Assembly (NCBI GenBank): GCA_011634665.1
Contig: WAEK01000009.1
Location: 124,001 to 188,000 of the forward strand
Source: Mortierella sp. BCC40632
Taxonomy: Eukaryota > Mortierellomycota > Mortierellomycetes > Mortierellales > Mortierellaceae
Direction: 5' to 3'
Length of the DNA: 64,000 nt
Shown here one piece after another: positions 1-12,450 of the stretch; position 1 is the first letter of the stretch, and each line of letters starts with the position of its first letter. Both the position numbers and the translations under genes were made by a program. The notes beneath the pieces were generated by a model. The model searched no databases and was not told the DNA's origin. It was given only the letters and a program-made list of their open reading frames with translations.

Positions 1-902
1 ACATGGGTCATCACACGCACTCTTTATTATTATTTTTTTTTCCCTGTCTGTCCCTGTCTGTATGTTTTTTGCCTGCTTTTTGATATCATCGGGATCCTTT
101 TTTTTTTTTGATGCGATTTTGTCCCGCGTCTTTCTCTCTCTTTCAGTCTCTCCTTGAGTGGCCTCCCCTCGCTTGTTGCTGCAGTCTTTGTATCTGTCTC
201 CCCACCACGTTGTTTTCTCTCTCTCGCTCTCTCGCTATTGCTTCAGTTCTCCCACTCTCCCCTTTGTCTCTTCCAGATCGATTTCTTTTTTTTTTTTTTT
301 TTTTTTTTTTTTCCCCGATCCTGCCTACATCCATTGTTTCTTTAGCCCTTGTTTTTATTTTTTAACACCGCCCATTCGCCTCTCTCTCTATTGAGGCTCT
401 TTGGCTGCTGATCAGTGGACAGCAATCCGGCCATTACGTTCTGTCTTTGTACACACGACCTTTACCTTTACCTTTTACTACTACTGCTACTACTACTACT
501 TCGACCACTACTGCTACCATTACCACTTCTACCACTACTACATACTTCAATCGCCACTGCATTACAGCATCTGGATTTCAGGAAACTGGATGTCTCGCAA
601 CCCACGTGGAAGCAGAGAGACGCGTTCATCCATTTTTTTTTCTTCGCCGAGGTGAGTTTTTTTTTTTTCTTTCCCCTTCCTTTGACCGCTTCACTTTTCT
701 CCTTTTTTTTTTTTTTTTTGTTGTTGTTGTTTGTGCTGCCGCACTCTCTTTACACAACGTATTCTAGCCGTTGTCTTTTTTTTTTTCTCTCTCTCTCTTT
801 CTATTTCATTTTTTTCGGATGGATGACTGGCTGGTTGCATTGATAGATAGATGGATGGACGGCTGGCTGGCTGGAGAGATGGAGATGAATCAGCGAATGG
901 AT

Positions 903-928
903 AAAAAAAAAAAAAAAAAAAAAAAAAA
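903..928. repeat. Poly-A tract
   Basis: An uninterrupted run of about 26 A on the plus strand, followed by short GA and GT runs. Confidence 0.95.
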
Positions 929-1600
929 GAATGGATCGAGGATTGAGAGAGAGAGAGAGTGTGTGTGTGTGTGAGTAGGAGAGAAAGAGCATACTACGGA
1001 TTAGATAGAAGTTGAGCCGACTTATCAAATCATTTGAGACTCGTGTAGGTGTGTGTGTCTGATCCCGCCTGGCACCTGTTCCTGACTGATCTCACATGGC
1101 TCTCTCACTCTCTCGTACCCCCTTGCTCAATCTCTCACTCTCTCACTCTCTCGCTCTCGCTCTCGCTCTATCTCTCTCATTCTCTCATGATGTGTACTAG
1201 TACGTACACCACCCATTTTATATTTCTTACTCCAACGACTTTTTACTTTCCCCACCCACTCAACACACTCACACCCACAAAGAGAGAGCGAGAGAGAGAG
1301 AGGCCGGATTGGGTCCGAGGATGGAACATGAATATACACACCCACACACACCACCCTCCTTTCCTGTTCCTACTCCTACTCCTCTTCCTCCTCCTCCTCC
1401 TTTCACTTCTCAATGCGCTCTCTTGACTCTTGACTCTCTCTCTCTCTCTCTCTCCTCTCTGTCCTACACGTTTCCTCTCTCTCTCTCCCCTTTGCTCTTC
1501 CCTAGTCTGAACTCGTGCTACGGAACCATGTGGGTACCCCTTTTACGGTCTTTTTTTTTTATGCCTCTTCTCTACCTCTCTCTCTTTCTCTCTTTCTCTC

Positions 1601-1653
<53 letters not shown>

Positions 1654-1957
1654 TTGCCCCGTTCTGCTCTATCCTGCTCTGCTCTAACTCTGCTCTGCTC
1701 CGCTCTACTGCTCGCGTAAGAAAGAGAAAGAGAAGGAAAGAGACAGACACCACAGAGCAGAGAACAGACACATCAACAGACATGACAGACACGACAGACA
1801 GAGAGTAAGGGAAAAAAGGGGACAGACGAACAGTCGTAGCGGCAGGAGAGCAACGATACAAGAGAGAAGGAAAGACAGAGAGAAAGACTGGAGAGAGTGT
1901 ATGTGTCCAGGGGGAGAGAGAAAAAGAAAGAGGAGGAGAGAGGAGAAAGAAAGACCT

Positions 1958-1958
1958 G

Positions 1959-1989
<31 letters not shown>

Positions 1990-2014
1990 GCTGTTGCTGC
2001 TGTTGTTGTTGTTG
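1958..2014. repeat. GTT trinucleotide repeat
   Basis: About 19 GTT/GCT units. Read on the minus strand it gives Gln or Asn runs, which create a false glutamine-rich frame. Confidence 0.95.
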
Positions 2015-2639
2015 AGTATTGTAGGGTTTGGAACCATTACTTGGTCTGGACAACCATGGGTTCTCCTCCTCTTCTCCTTCTCCTTCCTCCTCTTTCACCC
2101 CACCCCCCACCCCCCAACCCCATCTCCCATCCCAATTGAGATCTACTCCAAGATGCACTCGCGATCCACACATACTCTCTTTCTCTTCTTTTTGTCTTTT
2201 GTTGCTCCGCCCAGTCCCTCCTCTCCCACATCTGGCTACCCAGGCACCACAGGACAGCTGTTGTGCGTGTGGCCCATGCGAGCAGGGGAGAAGAGGAGAA
2301 TAAGAACAAGAAAGAGGACCCCGCGTAATGAGCCGAGCAGGCGACTGTGAGAGAGAGAGAGAAAAAAAAAAAAAAAAAAAAAAAGAGAGAGAGAGAGGTA
2401 GAGAAAGCTGGCTGGTCCCATGCAAGTCGTGCATGAATGTGTGTGTGCGACTATGACCCGAGATGGGAGGCCAATGCCCACGCCAGACTGCAACCCAGTG
2501 GTGGTAAACAGAGCGAGCACATGGTCCTGCTTTTCCGGCTCTCTTTCTCTCTTTCTCTCTTTCTCTCTCTCTCTCTCTCTTTCTCATTTTCTCTTTTTGC
2601 TCTCTCTTCTTTCTCTCTTTCACTCGCTTGGCCTTCTTC

Positions 2640-2918
2640 TTGGGGCATATCTACTCCTCGTACTCCTTGGAGACGTCCTGCTCGGCAACTTCAAGGCAGC
2701 GGCGCTGCTCGGGCCACATGGCTTCCTGACGGCATGGCTTTGTTAGGCGGCTTGGCACTAGGATGCAGACCGCAAGAGGCTGTCCCCGGGGTAGTCTCCG
2801 GAAGCAGCAGGAGAGAAGGGCCTGGTGATGGGGATTTGCAGGCGGTCTGACCTGGGACAAAAAAGATATTCGGAGAAAGCGAGAACCAAAGGAGAGCGAG
2901 CTGCACATCCTGCGGACT

Positions 2919-2957
<39 letters not shown>

Positions 2958-3260
2958 GGCGGGGTCGTACCCTTGGAGAAGCTAACAGCGCCGGCCTGGC
3001 CTGGGATGGGGTGACCGAGGCAGGGACTCGCATGAACTTGGGCCCGCAAGAGTGGAGCAGGGACACTTTGCTCAGGTGCAGCCCATTTGGGTCGAGAGAG
3101 AAAGAGAAAGAGAGAGCATCGGCTTGCATATGTATCATGCGGCAAGATATTAATACCCGTCTGTGGCAAGGCCCCGTTTGGTCCAAATGGCTGGGGGAAA
3201 GAGAGCAAGCGAGAAAAAAGAGAGTGCGGCTGCAGGCGCCCCTTGGGCTAGAGAGAACGA
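2640..3260. other. Non-repetitive island of balanced composition, possible degraded coding sequence on the minus strand
   Basis: This stretch lacks the microsatellite texture of its surroundings. It is interrupted by a T run at 2922-2956. On the minus strand a frame ending near 2651 finishes with a charged, protein-like segment (EAMWPEQRRCLEVAEQD), preceded by an acceptor-like CAG. No upstream exon or family match could be recognised, so it may equally be non-coding. Confidence 0.25.
2922..2956. repeat. Poly-T tract
   Basis: An uninterrupted run of about 35 T on the plus strand, inside the non-repetitive island. Confidence 0.95.
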
Positions 3261-3516
3261 GAAAGAGTATGTGTGTAAGTGGGTCTTGAGGCTCCTGGAC
3301 CCCGACACACTAAAAGCACATGCTCCCACGCGCGGGCGCACACCCGTCGTCACTCTTTGTTGTTGTTGTTTTTTTTTTTTTTTTTTTTGCTGTACCTCAC
3401 GAACCTGCTCTCGGCACCTGTCCACACACCACACACCCAAGCACAGACACCGCAAAGAACACACCAATCGCGCAAAGGGTCGAGAGACAGCGAGATTGGG
3501 AGAGAGATTGAGAGAT

Positions 3517-3620
<104 letters not shown>

Positions 3621-4157
3621 GAGAGAGAAAAGACCATTGGAATGACCTTCTTTTTTATTTTTTCTGCATGGAGTGAAGAGAGAGAGTTCATGGACCTTTT
3701 TATTTTTCATCATCCGCTTTCTTTCATCCCAACCAACCCACTCACTCACCCACCAGCCCACCATCCCTTTCACAGACAGACACAGACAGACAGACACACA
3801 CACGCACATTCACCTACACTCCAACTCTTTCTCTCCACCAACTTCTCCACCAACTCTTTTTTCCAACCGACCTTCCTCTCTCCTGTTCCATTTTTTCCAT
3901 TTACTAGATATTTTTTTTCTTATCCTTTTCTATTTTCTATCCATGCCGCCTTGCCCGCCATTTTCTGACCCCGCCCCGTTTTTTTTTGGATTTGTTTTCT
4001 TCCTTGGCGTCATCATATGAGGGATCTTTGGCGGCTCAGGACCATCGCCACCAGGGGATTAAATTTTGACTTTTTTTGCTTTGTCTGCTGATTTGTTTTG
4101 AATCAATGATTTTTCGTTTCCCCATCCGTTTCCCGTCTGTGTCTATCTCTCTCTATA

Positions 4158-4280
<123 letters not shown>

Positions 4281-4925
4281 TTTTCTCTCTTTTTTTTTTT
4301 AAATTCTCATCCGGGTCCGGGATCAAATCCATCATCCAGCTCTCCTTGCCCTCCTCCTTTGGAGTCAAAACAAATCTCCATCTCCAGCCCCCCTGGGCCC
4401 CTGGGCCGGCCGGTCCTCTCGATCGCTCCCGCAACCTGCATTCCACATCCTCCGCACCCACTCTTCCATCGGCGGATTCCAGTTCGGCTGCCTTTTGCCG
4501 TGACCCTTCTTCTTTTTTCGTCTTCTTCTCTGCCCGTGTCCGGCGTGCCAAACCAGCCAACCAGTGTGTGCGTTGTTGTGCAGCCGCTATTTTTCACTCT
4601 TACTCTCACTCTTTTCTCTCTCTCTCTCACCCTCTGGACTTTTTATCCGTTTATCCTTTTCACCCGTCCCCGTCTTCATCTCTCCGACTCTTTTTTTTTT
4701 TTTTTTTTTATTTTCATCATCATCCATCATCTTTCATCTTTCATCTTTCATCATCATCCTTCATCATCCTTCATCACTCCTTCTTCTTCCATCATCTCAT
4801 CTTCTCCACTCATTCGCTCTCCTTCATCCCCATCTCCTACGCTCATCCACATTGACACCGTTATCGACCCTTCTGCTACCAACTTGTCCTCGCTCGCTGA
4901 CCACAATTCCCCTCCCAATCTCTTC

Positions 4926-4937
4926 ATGCCCCAATAG
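4926..4937 (+). promoter_or_regulatory. Minimal upstream ORF (Met-Pro-Gln-stop) just before the kinase start
   Basis: ATG CCC CAA TAG ends two bases before the chosen kinase ATG at 4940. If the leader is unspliced here, ribosomes would have to leaky-scan or reinitiate at almost no distance, which could dampen kinase translation. Presence in the mature mRNA is not shown. Confidence 0.4.
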
Positions 4938-4939
4938 CA

Positions 4940-6851
4940 ATGGCGATGCCGAGCGTGCCCAACACGAGTCCGTCATCTGCAGATCATCTCACGTCAGCCA
5001 AAGTACTCCGGACAGACACTCAGCCTAGTTACGACAAGGACTTGCCCCCGACCCCAACCTCCTCGAGCCATCTGGCGCCCCCTGAGGCTTCTGCTGCTGT
5101 TGCCTCTGCTGCCTCTGCAGCTTCCGATCCTATCTCGTCTCTCTCCTCTTCCTCTCCACACAACCACCACGGCAACAACGACAACGACATTATGCCCGCT
5201 GTTGCCTCCCTTCCTTCCTCGCACGCTGCACTCGAGCCCACACCCGACAGCTCCACGCTCCGTCTCACTCCCTCGCCCACACCATCTTCTTCTTCATCCT
5301 CCACAGGTGTCCCCGCGCCCATCCAGGCCTCGGCCAGCTCGGACCATCATCTCCGATCTAAAGTCCTTACCACTCCATCCGCTTCATCTTCCCCTGCCCC
5401 TACCTCGGCCCCTGTCCCTGTCCCTGTCCCTGCCTCAGCATTTGCCTCTACCTCGGCCTCGGCCTCCACCTCAGTCCCTACACGACGTCTCTTGGACCGA
5501 CCTCAGAGCATGCACATGGCCACCGCTGCCACGGGCACCTTTGAGCAGGAAGAGTTGTTATTGACACTGCCCTCTTCACCCACTCCTGACCGGGCCACTG
5601 CCAAAAGGGTCACGCTCATGGGTCCCTTGACCGCTACCCCCCGCCAGGAGCGACCTCTGCCACAACCTGGCTCGAGCGACGATGACCGTGCCGAACGGGA
5701 GAACTCCTTCATCTTGCCCAAAGATAATACCCCGTCCTCTTCCCGGACCACCACCACTACGACCACCACCCGCACCACCACCACTCCCGAGCCTGCGCTC
5801 GGTTCCCTCGAGCCTTCTGATCCCATGAATGGCGCTCACGCAAATATGAAGCGGACTGGGCTCGCCGAGGGTAACAATAACAATAGTGCCTCTCATCCTC
5901 ACTCTTCACGACAACACTCTCATCCTGCTCACTCGATGCCCCAACAGCCACAGTCGATCAGTCGCACCAACAGTTATAGCGAGCAATATTCCAGTTATGA
6001 CCCAGCCATGCGTGATGAGCAGTCTGGACAACATGGTCATAGCCACAGTCTCAGTACCAGTGCCAGTAGTGGTGCTGCTGCCTCTAGTGGTCCATCGGGT
6101 ACAATGGATCCCAACGCAGAGGACCCATCGCGTATTAAACCCCGTCGTGTCCTCGGAAACTATCACATGTCCAAGACCTTGGGTGCGGGAAGTATGGGCA
6201 AAGTCAAGCTCGGAGTACACAGCCGCACACGGGATAAGGTAAAGAAGAAGAAGAAGAAGAAGGAATGAAAAAGAAATGAAAAAAAAAAATAGAGATAGAA
6301 ACAGAGAGATCCAAACGTTCTATTTCATTTGTGCGCGTGTCTCTCTCTCTCTTTTTTTTATGTGAAATGGCGTAAAAAAAAAAAAAAAAAAGAGACTCGT
6401 ACTAATCATGTAGAAACACCTATCTTTCTCTCTTCCTTACCAATAGGTCGCTATCAAGATCATCCCCCGCGTGCAGCCTTATCCAAACATGACGGTAGCT
6501 CAGCAGGAGAAGGAGGACAATCGAGAGACACGGACGATCCGTGAGGCGTCCATCATGATGGTGCTTCATCACCCTTATATTGTCCGATTATATGAGGCCA
6601 TGGTCCTACCCCACCACTACTACATGGTGTTAGAACATGTGGGCGGAGGCCAGATGCTGGACTATATCATCTCTCACGGGAAACTCAAGGAGAAGCATGC
6701 ACGAAAATTCGCCCGACAAATTGCCTCTGCACTTGGTACGTACTTTATGCATCTCTTTCTCTCCATCATCTTCTCTGTGCTCCGCCTTGTGTCCGGTTTA
6801 GGCCGCTCCGGCATTATCGCCTTTTTTTCTCTCTCTTTCTCTCTTGTATTT

Positions 6852-6885
<34 letters not shown>

Positions 6886-9014
6886 GCTCTGTCTCTGTAT
6901 TGCCGGACAAAGAGAGAAGAAAGGGGGTGTGAGTGAGCGAGTGAGCGAGTGGGGGGGGAGAGAGAGAGGTGTTGCGCCAAGGATTATTCTCCTTTCATAT
7001 ATTTTTATATATATTTCTATATTCTGCTTCGGATGGCTAACACACTTTTGTCGCGCGTCTGTCTCCTTTGATCTTCACTGGATGGGTTTTACTCAATCAT
7101 CGGCTACCCTGCTCGGTTTCGGCACTCCTTCAGACTATTGCCATCGCAACTCAATCGTCCACCGCGACCTCAAGATCGAAAACATCCTCATCTCCAAGAC
7201 GGGCGACATCAAGATCATCGACTTTGGACTCTCAAATCTCTACTCTCAGAGATCCCACCTATCCACCTTCTGCGGGTCCCTCTACTTTGCCGCCCCAGAA
7301 CTCTTGAATGCAAAGGTCTACACTGGCCCCGAGGTCGATGTCTGGAGCTTTGGTATCGTCTTGTATGTGCTCGTCTGTGGAAAGGTCCCATTCGATGACC
7401 AATCCATGCCAGCACTTCACGCAAAGATCAAGCGGGGCTTTGTCGAGTATCCCGCTTGGCTCAGCAATGGTAAGGAGTGTGTTTCGTCCATCGGTTCGAT
7501 CGCTCAATAGCGCGTCCTTTCTCTCTTTTTCCTTTTCCTTTTCTTTCTTTTTTCTCTTTTTGTGTTTCTCTCTGTCCGTCTGTCTGCTCCTTTCCTCATG
7601 CTCCTCCCCCCTACTACCCCCCTCCTCCCTTCCTGACCCCGTTTCTTACTTGCCTTGGCTCATCATGCTCACTCATCTGAATGTGCTCGAAAAAAAAAAT
7701 CGTTCTGAAATAGACTGCCGGCATCTGCTCTCGCGGATGCTTGTGACGGTACCCAGCCAACGGGCTACCATGGCCGAGGTAATAGCACATCCATGGATGA
7801 ACAAGTCCCATGACATGCCCCAGCCAAGCTATTGTCCCCAGCGAAGCCCATTGACAGAGCCACTGGACATGAATGTGATTCGAGGCATGACAGGATTCGA
7901 GTTTGGTACAGAGCAAGAGATTGAGCAGCGATTGTTGACCCAAATCCGGAGTGAGGCATATCAGGTCGCGGCCAAAAACTGGCATGCGCTCAACATGTCC
8001 GTAAGCGGGACGCTGTCGCACAAGAAAAAGATGCAAAGCTATGCAATCCGTGAAGCAGAGCTCCAGATACCCCTGACGACGCCCTTGACGTCGATTTACC
8101 ACCTTGTTCGAGAGAAGCAGGCACGCGAGGCCATGCAAAGAATGTCCCAACAGGGTCTTTCCGACTCTTCTGTTCCTTCCATCACGAATGGCGCCAACCC
8201 CTGGACAGACGCAACGCCCAACATGGGCCAGCCTTTTGCACATGCGAGCGCCCCGACCATGTCTCCTCCACGACCTCAGGCTCCACAGCACCGTCACAGC
8301 ATGGGCCAGGTCGCGAATGAGCAGTCCCGCGTAGGCACCGACATGACTGGTTCGAATGATCACCACAGCGCTCATGGTCACAGCAATAGCAATACGCTTG
8401 GACCCAGTAGTGCCCTTTCCTCAGCACGGTCTACACTGAGTGGATTTGCCTCCTTTGGAAAGAGGACACTCCGGCCACGGGCGAAATCAATCGCCGGGGA
8501 CTTGTTACGATCCAACACGACGAACCACGGCAATGGAAGCACGAATGGCAACAACAGCAGTCACCAATATAGCAATAGCATGGGCAACAGTTCTCATGGT
8601 CATGGCACGATGAGTGGTCAGAGTCGGGAGGGTTCTGTCAAGAGTGGCAAGGGTTCTGAGCGAGGCTTGGGACACTCGGCAGCAGCGCATGCGGCTCGAT
8701 CACTCTTTGGTAGCGTACGAGAGTCGAGTGGAGGTGTTCTCCGAAGACTGAGTCTTGTGTTTAACCATGGTGACAAGGACAAGGACAAGGAGCGGGAAAA
8801 GGATCGAGTGGAGAATGGCAGTGCGACCGTCCGTGAGTCCTCACATGCTCGACATCATTCCGCCAAGCTGGAGCGAGCGTCGACCTCACCTCGGTTTAGT
8901 TTCCGGCCTGGATCGTTGCGAGCTCGACCAATCTCGATGGCCGAGTCGTTGGACCGGCCCTTACCACCGATGCCTAAGGAGGCCTATGAGCCCTCGTTCA
9001 CATCTATTCCATGA
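4940..9014 (+). CDS. KIN1: Kin1/Kin2-like serine/threonine protein kinase (MARK/PAR-1 family)
   Basis: Four exons, 4940-6238, 6447-6735, 7134-7469 and 7714-9014, joined by GT-AG introns of 208, 398 and 244 nt, give 1074 residues. Residues 1-405 are Ser/Thr/Pro/His-rich low complexity. The kinase domain spans about 408-670: Gly-rich loop [13 protein letters not shown] lysine at 437, HRD Asp at 541, DFG at 559-561, activation-loop Thr at about 574 in STFCGS, and APE at 583-585. The stretches around [17 protein letters not shown] and [18 protein letters not shown] are typical of fungal Kin1/Kin2, which act at the plasma membrane in polarity, exocytosis and cell-wall integrity. The tail (671-1074) is basic and Ser/His/Asn-rich and ends at FTSIP. 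I see no C-terminal KA1 membrane-binding domain, although length is close to that of yeast Kin1. The start is the first in-frame ATG of the coherent frame. Exon joins preserve the kinase motifs exactly, so the structure is well supported; the extreme N-terminus is less sure. Confidence 0.9.
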
Positions 9015-9223
9015 TTCTTTTTTGTCCTTTCTCTGAGGGGAAAGGAAGGGGGGGATGGCTCTCACGCTCAAATGACCACTTTATATTTTATTGCTATATA
9101 TTTCACACACGTTTCTTTTCCTTTTTTTTTTTTCGAACTCCTTTTGTCTCTAGTTTATTTTTCCGTCCTCCTCTACACCTCTTTTGTCATGGTAGCTGAG
9201 GCCAGAGCCAGCTCTCTCTCTCT

Positions 9224-9226
<3 letters not shown>

Positions 9227-9275
<49 letters not shown>
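9227..9275. repeat. Long poly-T tract
   Basis: About 49 uninterrupted T, directly after a short CT run, roughly 210 bp beyond the kinase stop codon. Confidence 0.95.
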
Positions 9276-9280
<5 letters not shown>

Positions 9281-9473
9281 AAAGGTTCCTCTTTGGAAGA
9301 AAAGAAAAAGGGCAAAACAAAAAAACAAACAAAAAGGGAAAAAAAAAAAAAACAAAATCAGCACTCCTTACCTCACACTCTCTCTCTCTCTCTCTCTCTT
9401 TTCTCTCTCTCTATCTCTCTCTCTCCTTCTCTCTCCCTTATCTTAAACTCTCCCAAACCAAACCATCTTTCCT

Positions 9474-9522
<49 letters not shown>

Positions 9523-9722
9523 CTTTTTTTTACCCTTCAAAAGAAGAAGAAAAAAAAAATCGTCGTTTTGCACTCAATATTTTTTTTGGATACTTATCTT
9601 AATTTACAAAGAAGAATGAAGAAAACAATTTAACCCTGAGTCGTGTAAACTGTCACTTCACTTTTTTTAGTTTGTTTGTTGGCTGGTTGGATCAACCCTA
9701 TTTCCGAAGAAGAGAAAGACGA

Positions 9723-9727
<5 letters not shown>

Positions 9728-9783
<56 letters not shown>

Positions 9784-9825
9784 CATGTATATATGTTTTG
9801 ATGTGTGTGTGTGTGTGTGTGTGTG
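9728..9825. repeat. Compound GA then GT microsatellite
   Basis: About 26 GA units (9728-9779), a short unique spacer, then about 11 GT units. Confidence 0.95.
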
Positions 9826-9953
9826 GGCGAGTGAGTGAGTGAGTGAGACAAATAGTCCTCGAGTTTGGTCTCTCTTTGTTTGATTTGTTTAAAGACGGGT
9901 TCACCCACACGCACACGTGTTGCCCAAAGAAGACGAAAAGAACTGTTCTTTTT

Positions 9954-9955
<2 letters not shown>

Positions 9956-10037
<82 letters not shown>
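9956..10037. repeat. CT dinucleotide microsatellite
   Basis: About 40 uninterrupted CT units. With the GA array about 180 bp upstream it forms a long potential inverted repeat (GA paired with CT). Confidence 0.97.
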
Positions 10038-10041
<4 letters not shown>

Positions 10042-10757
10042 ATTTTTCATTTCCCATTTTTTCTATATCACTCTCTATCCATTTCCTTGAATAGATTTGT
10101 ACGGCGCTAGAGGCTGTTTGCTTGATGAAACGGCTCCTTCCCAATCCCTGCCAAGGGAAGGAAATACTAGAGACAGAGAGTGAAGGATAGAATGCAACAA
10201 TTGAGATACGATTATTACTTATAGGATTAATTTGACCCATTATCCATCGCTCCGAAAAAAAAAAAAAAAAACAAAACATAAACCATATTACAAAGGATAA
10301 ATAGAGAAAGAGAGAAAGAGGGGAGAAAAAAAAAGGTATATGGAAGAAGAAAGGAGAAGAGGGGTGTAAGAGAATAAGTTGGTTGAAATTTAATAAAACA
10401 GAAATGATCGTTTTTTTTTGGGGGGGGGGAGGGAGGGAAGAAAAGGAGAACAGAGTCCGGTGCTGTATACACGGACGAAAGAAAGAAAGAAAAAGATAAA
10501 GAGATTAAGGATGGTGCTTACTAATGAATCCGTCAATCCGAAATCCCTGAATAGGGCTGCGGAGAGCTGGAGAGAGAGAGAGAGAGAGAGCAATGTTAGG
10601 GCCTCGTATTTGCTACAAAAGGAGTGTAAGGAGAAGGGGGAAGTGTGGACATTATAGTACGATGCGGAGCAAATTCATTGCCGAGAGAGGCAAACATTTG
10701 AACCTCTCGGGAACAGAACAAAAAAACAAAAAATAAAAAAAGAGCATTTTGGCGTAC

Positions 10758-10780
10758 ATGATGTACATGTACTACATCAT
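10758..10780. repeat. Short perfect inverted repeat
   Basis: Arms ATGATGTA and TACATCAT flank a 7-nt centre. It could form a small hairpin or bind a dimeric regulator; no gene boundary is adjacent. Confidence 0.5.
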
Positions 10781-11516
10781 ATCAAGCAAGTAGTTCCTCG
10801 CTCCTCTTTCTCTCCCTCCCCCCTCCTCCCCTGGCAGTCACAATTTCGTTGTGGGGGGTGAGAATTAAATAGAGAGAGAGAGAGAGAGAGTCAAGTTTCC
10901 CCTGCCTGGTCTGAGCTGGCTTGGTCTGGGCTGGGCTTGAAGGCTGCTGTAACCGGGGATTGGAAATCGTCGGTACCCCCTAGATGATCGACAAAAGCCG
11001 GGCACAGACATATATTTTTAGAGATCGCGTGAGAGTGACCAAGAACCGGGAATGAACACGAACGCTACAGCCAAAAAAAAAAAAAAAAAAAAGGATGAGA
11101 GACTCAGTATGACATCCACTTCAATGGGACCCCGATGGACAATGCTCCAATCCCCAGCTTTACCCCCTGTCCCTGGAGACCCCGATTGCGCCCAAAATGC
11201 TCATGAAGTGAATTGGACAGGGCTGCAGGGACTGCAATGATGTGGCGTCAATGCTGCAGCCTGGATGGAAAAAAAAGAGGGCCATCATCATCCACAAACG
11301 CTCATTCAAGCTCAAGGTTTTGCGCCCGCACACGAGCAGGTTGAAAGAAAGGTCAAGAGAGAAAGAAAGCCCATCCCAACTGCCAAGACCTCCCTTTTTG
11401 TTTTCTCTCCGGAGCCGTGGCTGCAGTGCAGGATAGTTGCTGCGGGAAGGTGGAGTGGAGTGAAGTGGAGGGGAGAGCCGTGATTGTTCGGAACCAAGAC
11501 GCCCAGAGGACAGCAC

Positions 11517-11547
<31 letters not shown>

Positions 11548-11848
11548 TAGGGTTGTCAGGGACACAATGACAGGCAAAGAGAAGGCTAGGAGGCACAGTG
11601 CAGAGCGCGTGGACACCCTTTCGCTTTCCTTTCACCCCTGGAAGCGTTTACCTATTTAAGCTCATGCGAATCCCACTCTCTAGACCTTTGTATTTTTTGT
11701 CTGTCTCTGTTTGTCTGTCAGCTCTGTCTGTTCTGTTCGTCATTGCCATTTAGCCCAAAAAAGTCCGCATCCCAATTCGCTCATTTCTTGCTAGCCAGCC
11801 AGGGGCATTGCCTTATTATTATTTTTTTTTCTCTCCTAAGCACACACA

Positions 11849-11850
<2 letters not shown>

Positions 11851-11879
<29 letters not shown>
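11851..11879. repeat. Poly-T tract before the Pff1-like start
   Basis: About 29 T in the presumed leader, about 100 bp upstream of the start codon, within a longer pyrimidine-rich stretch. Confidence 0.9.
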
Positions 11880-11976
11880 CCTCTCCCCCTTTTCTTTTTC
11901 CCCATCTTTCCCCCATCACAGTTTTTTCAAGCTGCTCGCCCTGGAAGAGATTCCATCTGGGGGGACTTCCGCCGCC

Positions 11977-12413
11977 ATGAACTCGCCGCCCCCCATCACC
12001 TCTCGTGCCAACCGTCGACGTGCTCACAGTCTCGACACCCCTGCCACGCCCCTCTTAACCAACATTGGTCGCCGGCGGAGTGACCGACGCGTTCGGGATG
12101 AAGTCGCCCTTCAGATCCAACGACTCTATTCCGTCCCACGACTGCAATGCTTGTCCATCTATGCAGTCCTCGCCTTGCTTTATGCATGTGTCATCGTCGT
12201 AGTTTTTTATTATCGCCGCCCGACTTATTTTGTCCCGGCTCTACCTCGCATGGACTTGCATGAGACTCGACCTGGCAAGTGACTTTTTTTTTTTTTTTTT
12301 TTTTTTTGCCTCGCAGGCTCATTGTTAAATGGCAATCCCTGTCACTCTTGACCTGACCTGACCTGGCCTGACCTGACTTGACTAATGCTTTGGACTCTTG
12401 TTATTTTCTTTTG

Positions 12414-12450
<37 letters not shown>

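Larger units (their letters stand above)
9015..11976. other. Spacer between the kinase and Pff1-like genes, microsatellite-rich
   Basis: Contains a 49-nt T run, several CT, GA and GT arrays and several A runs, with AT-richer unique DNA between about 10040 and 10800. No KA1-like continuation of the kinase and no other gene was found. A TATTTAAG element near 11650 is a candidate TATA box for the downstream gene, about 325 bp before its ATG. The stretch 11040-11260 is unique but opens no coherent frame. Confidence 0.6.

Noticed and set aside
1559..2623. Minus-strand open frame of 354 codons
   Set aside because: Composed of Arg/Glu, Ser/Leu, Phe and Gln runs from CT, T and GTT repeats; no domain or unique core.
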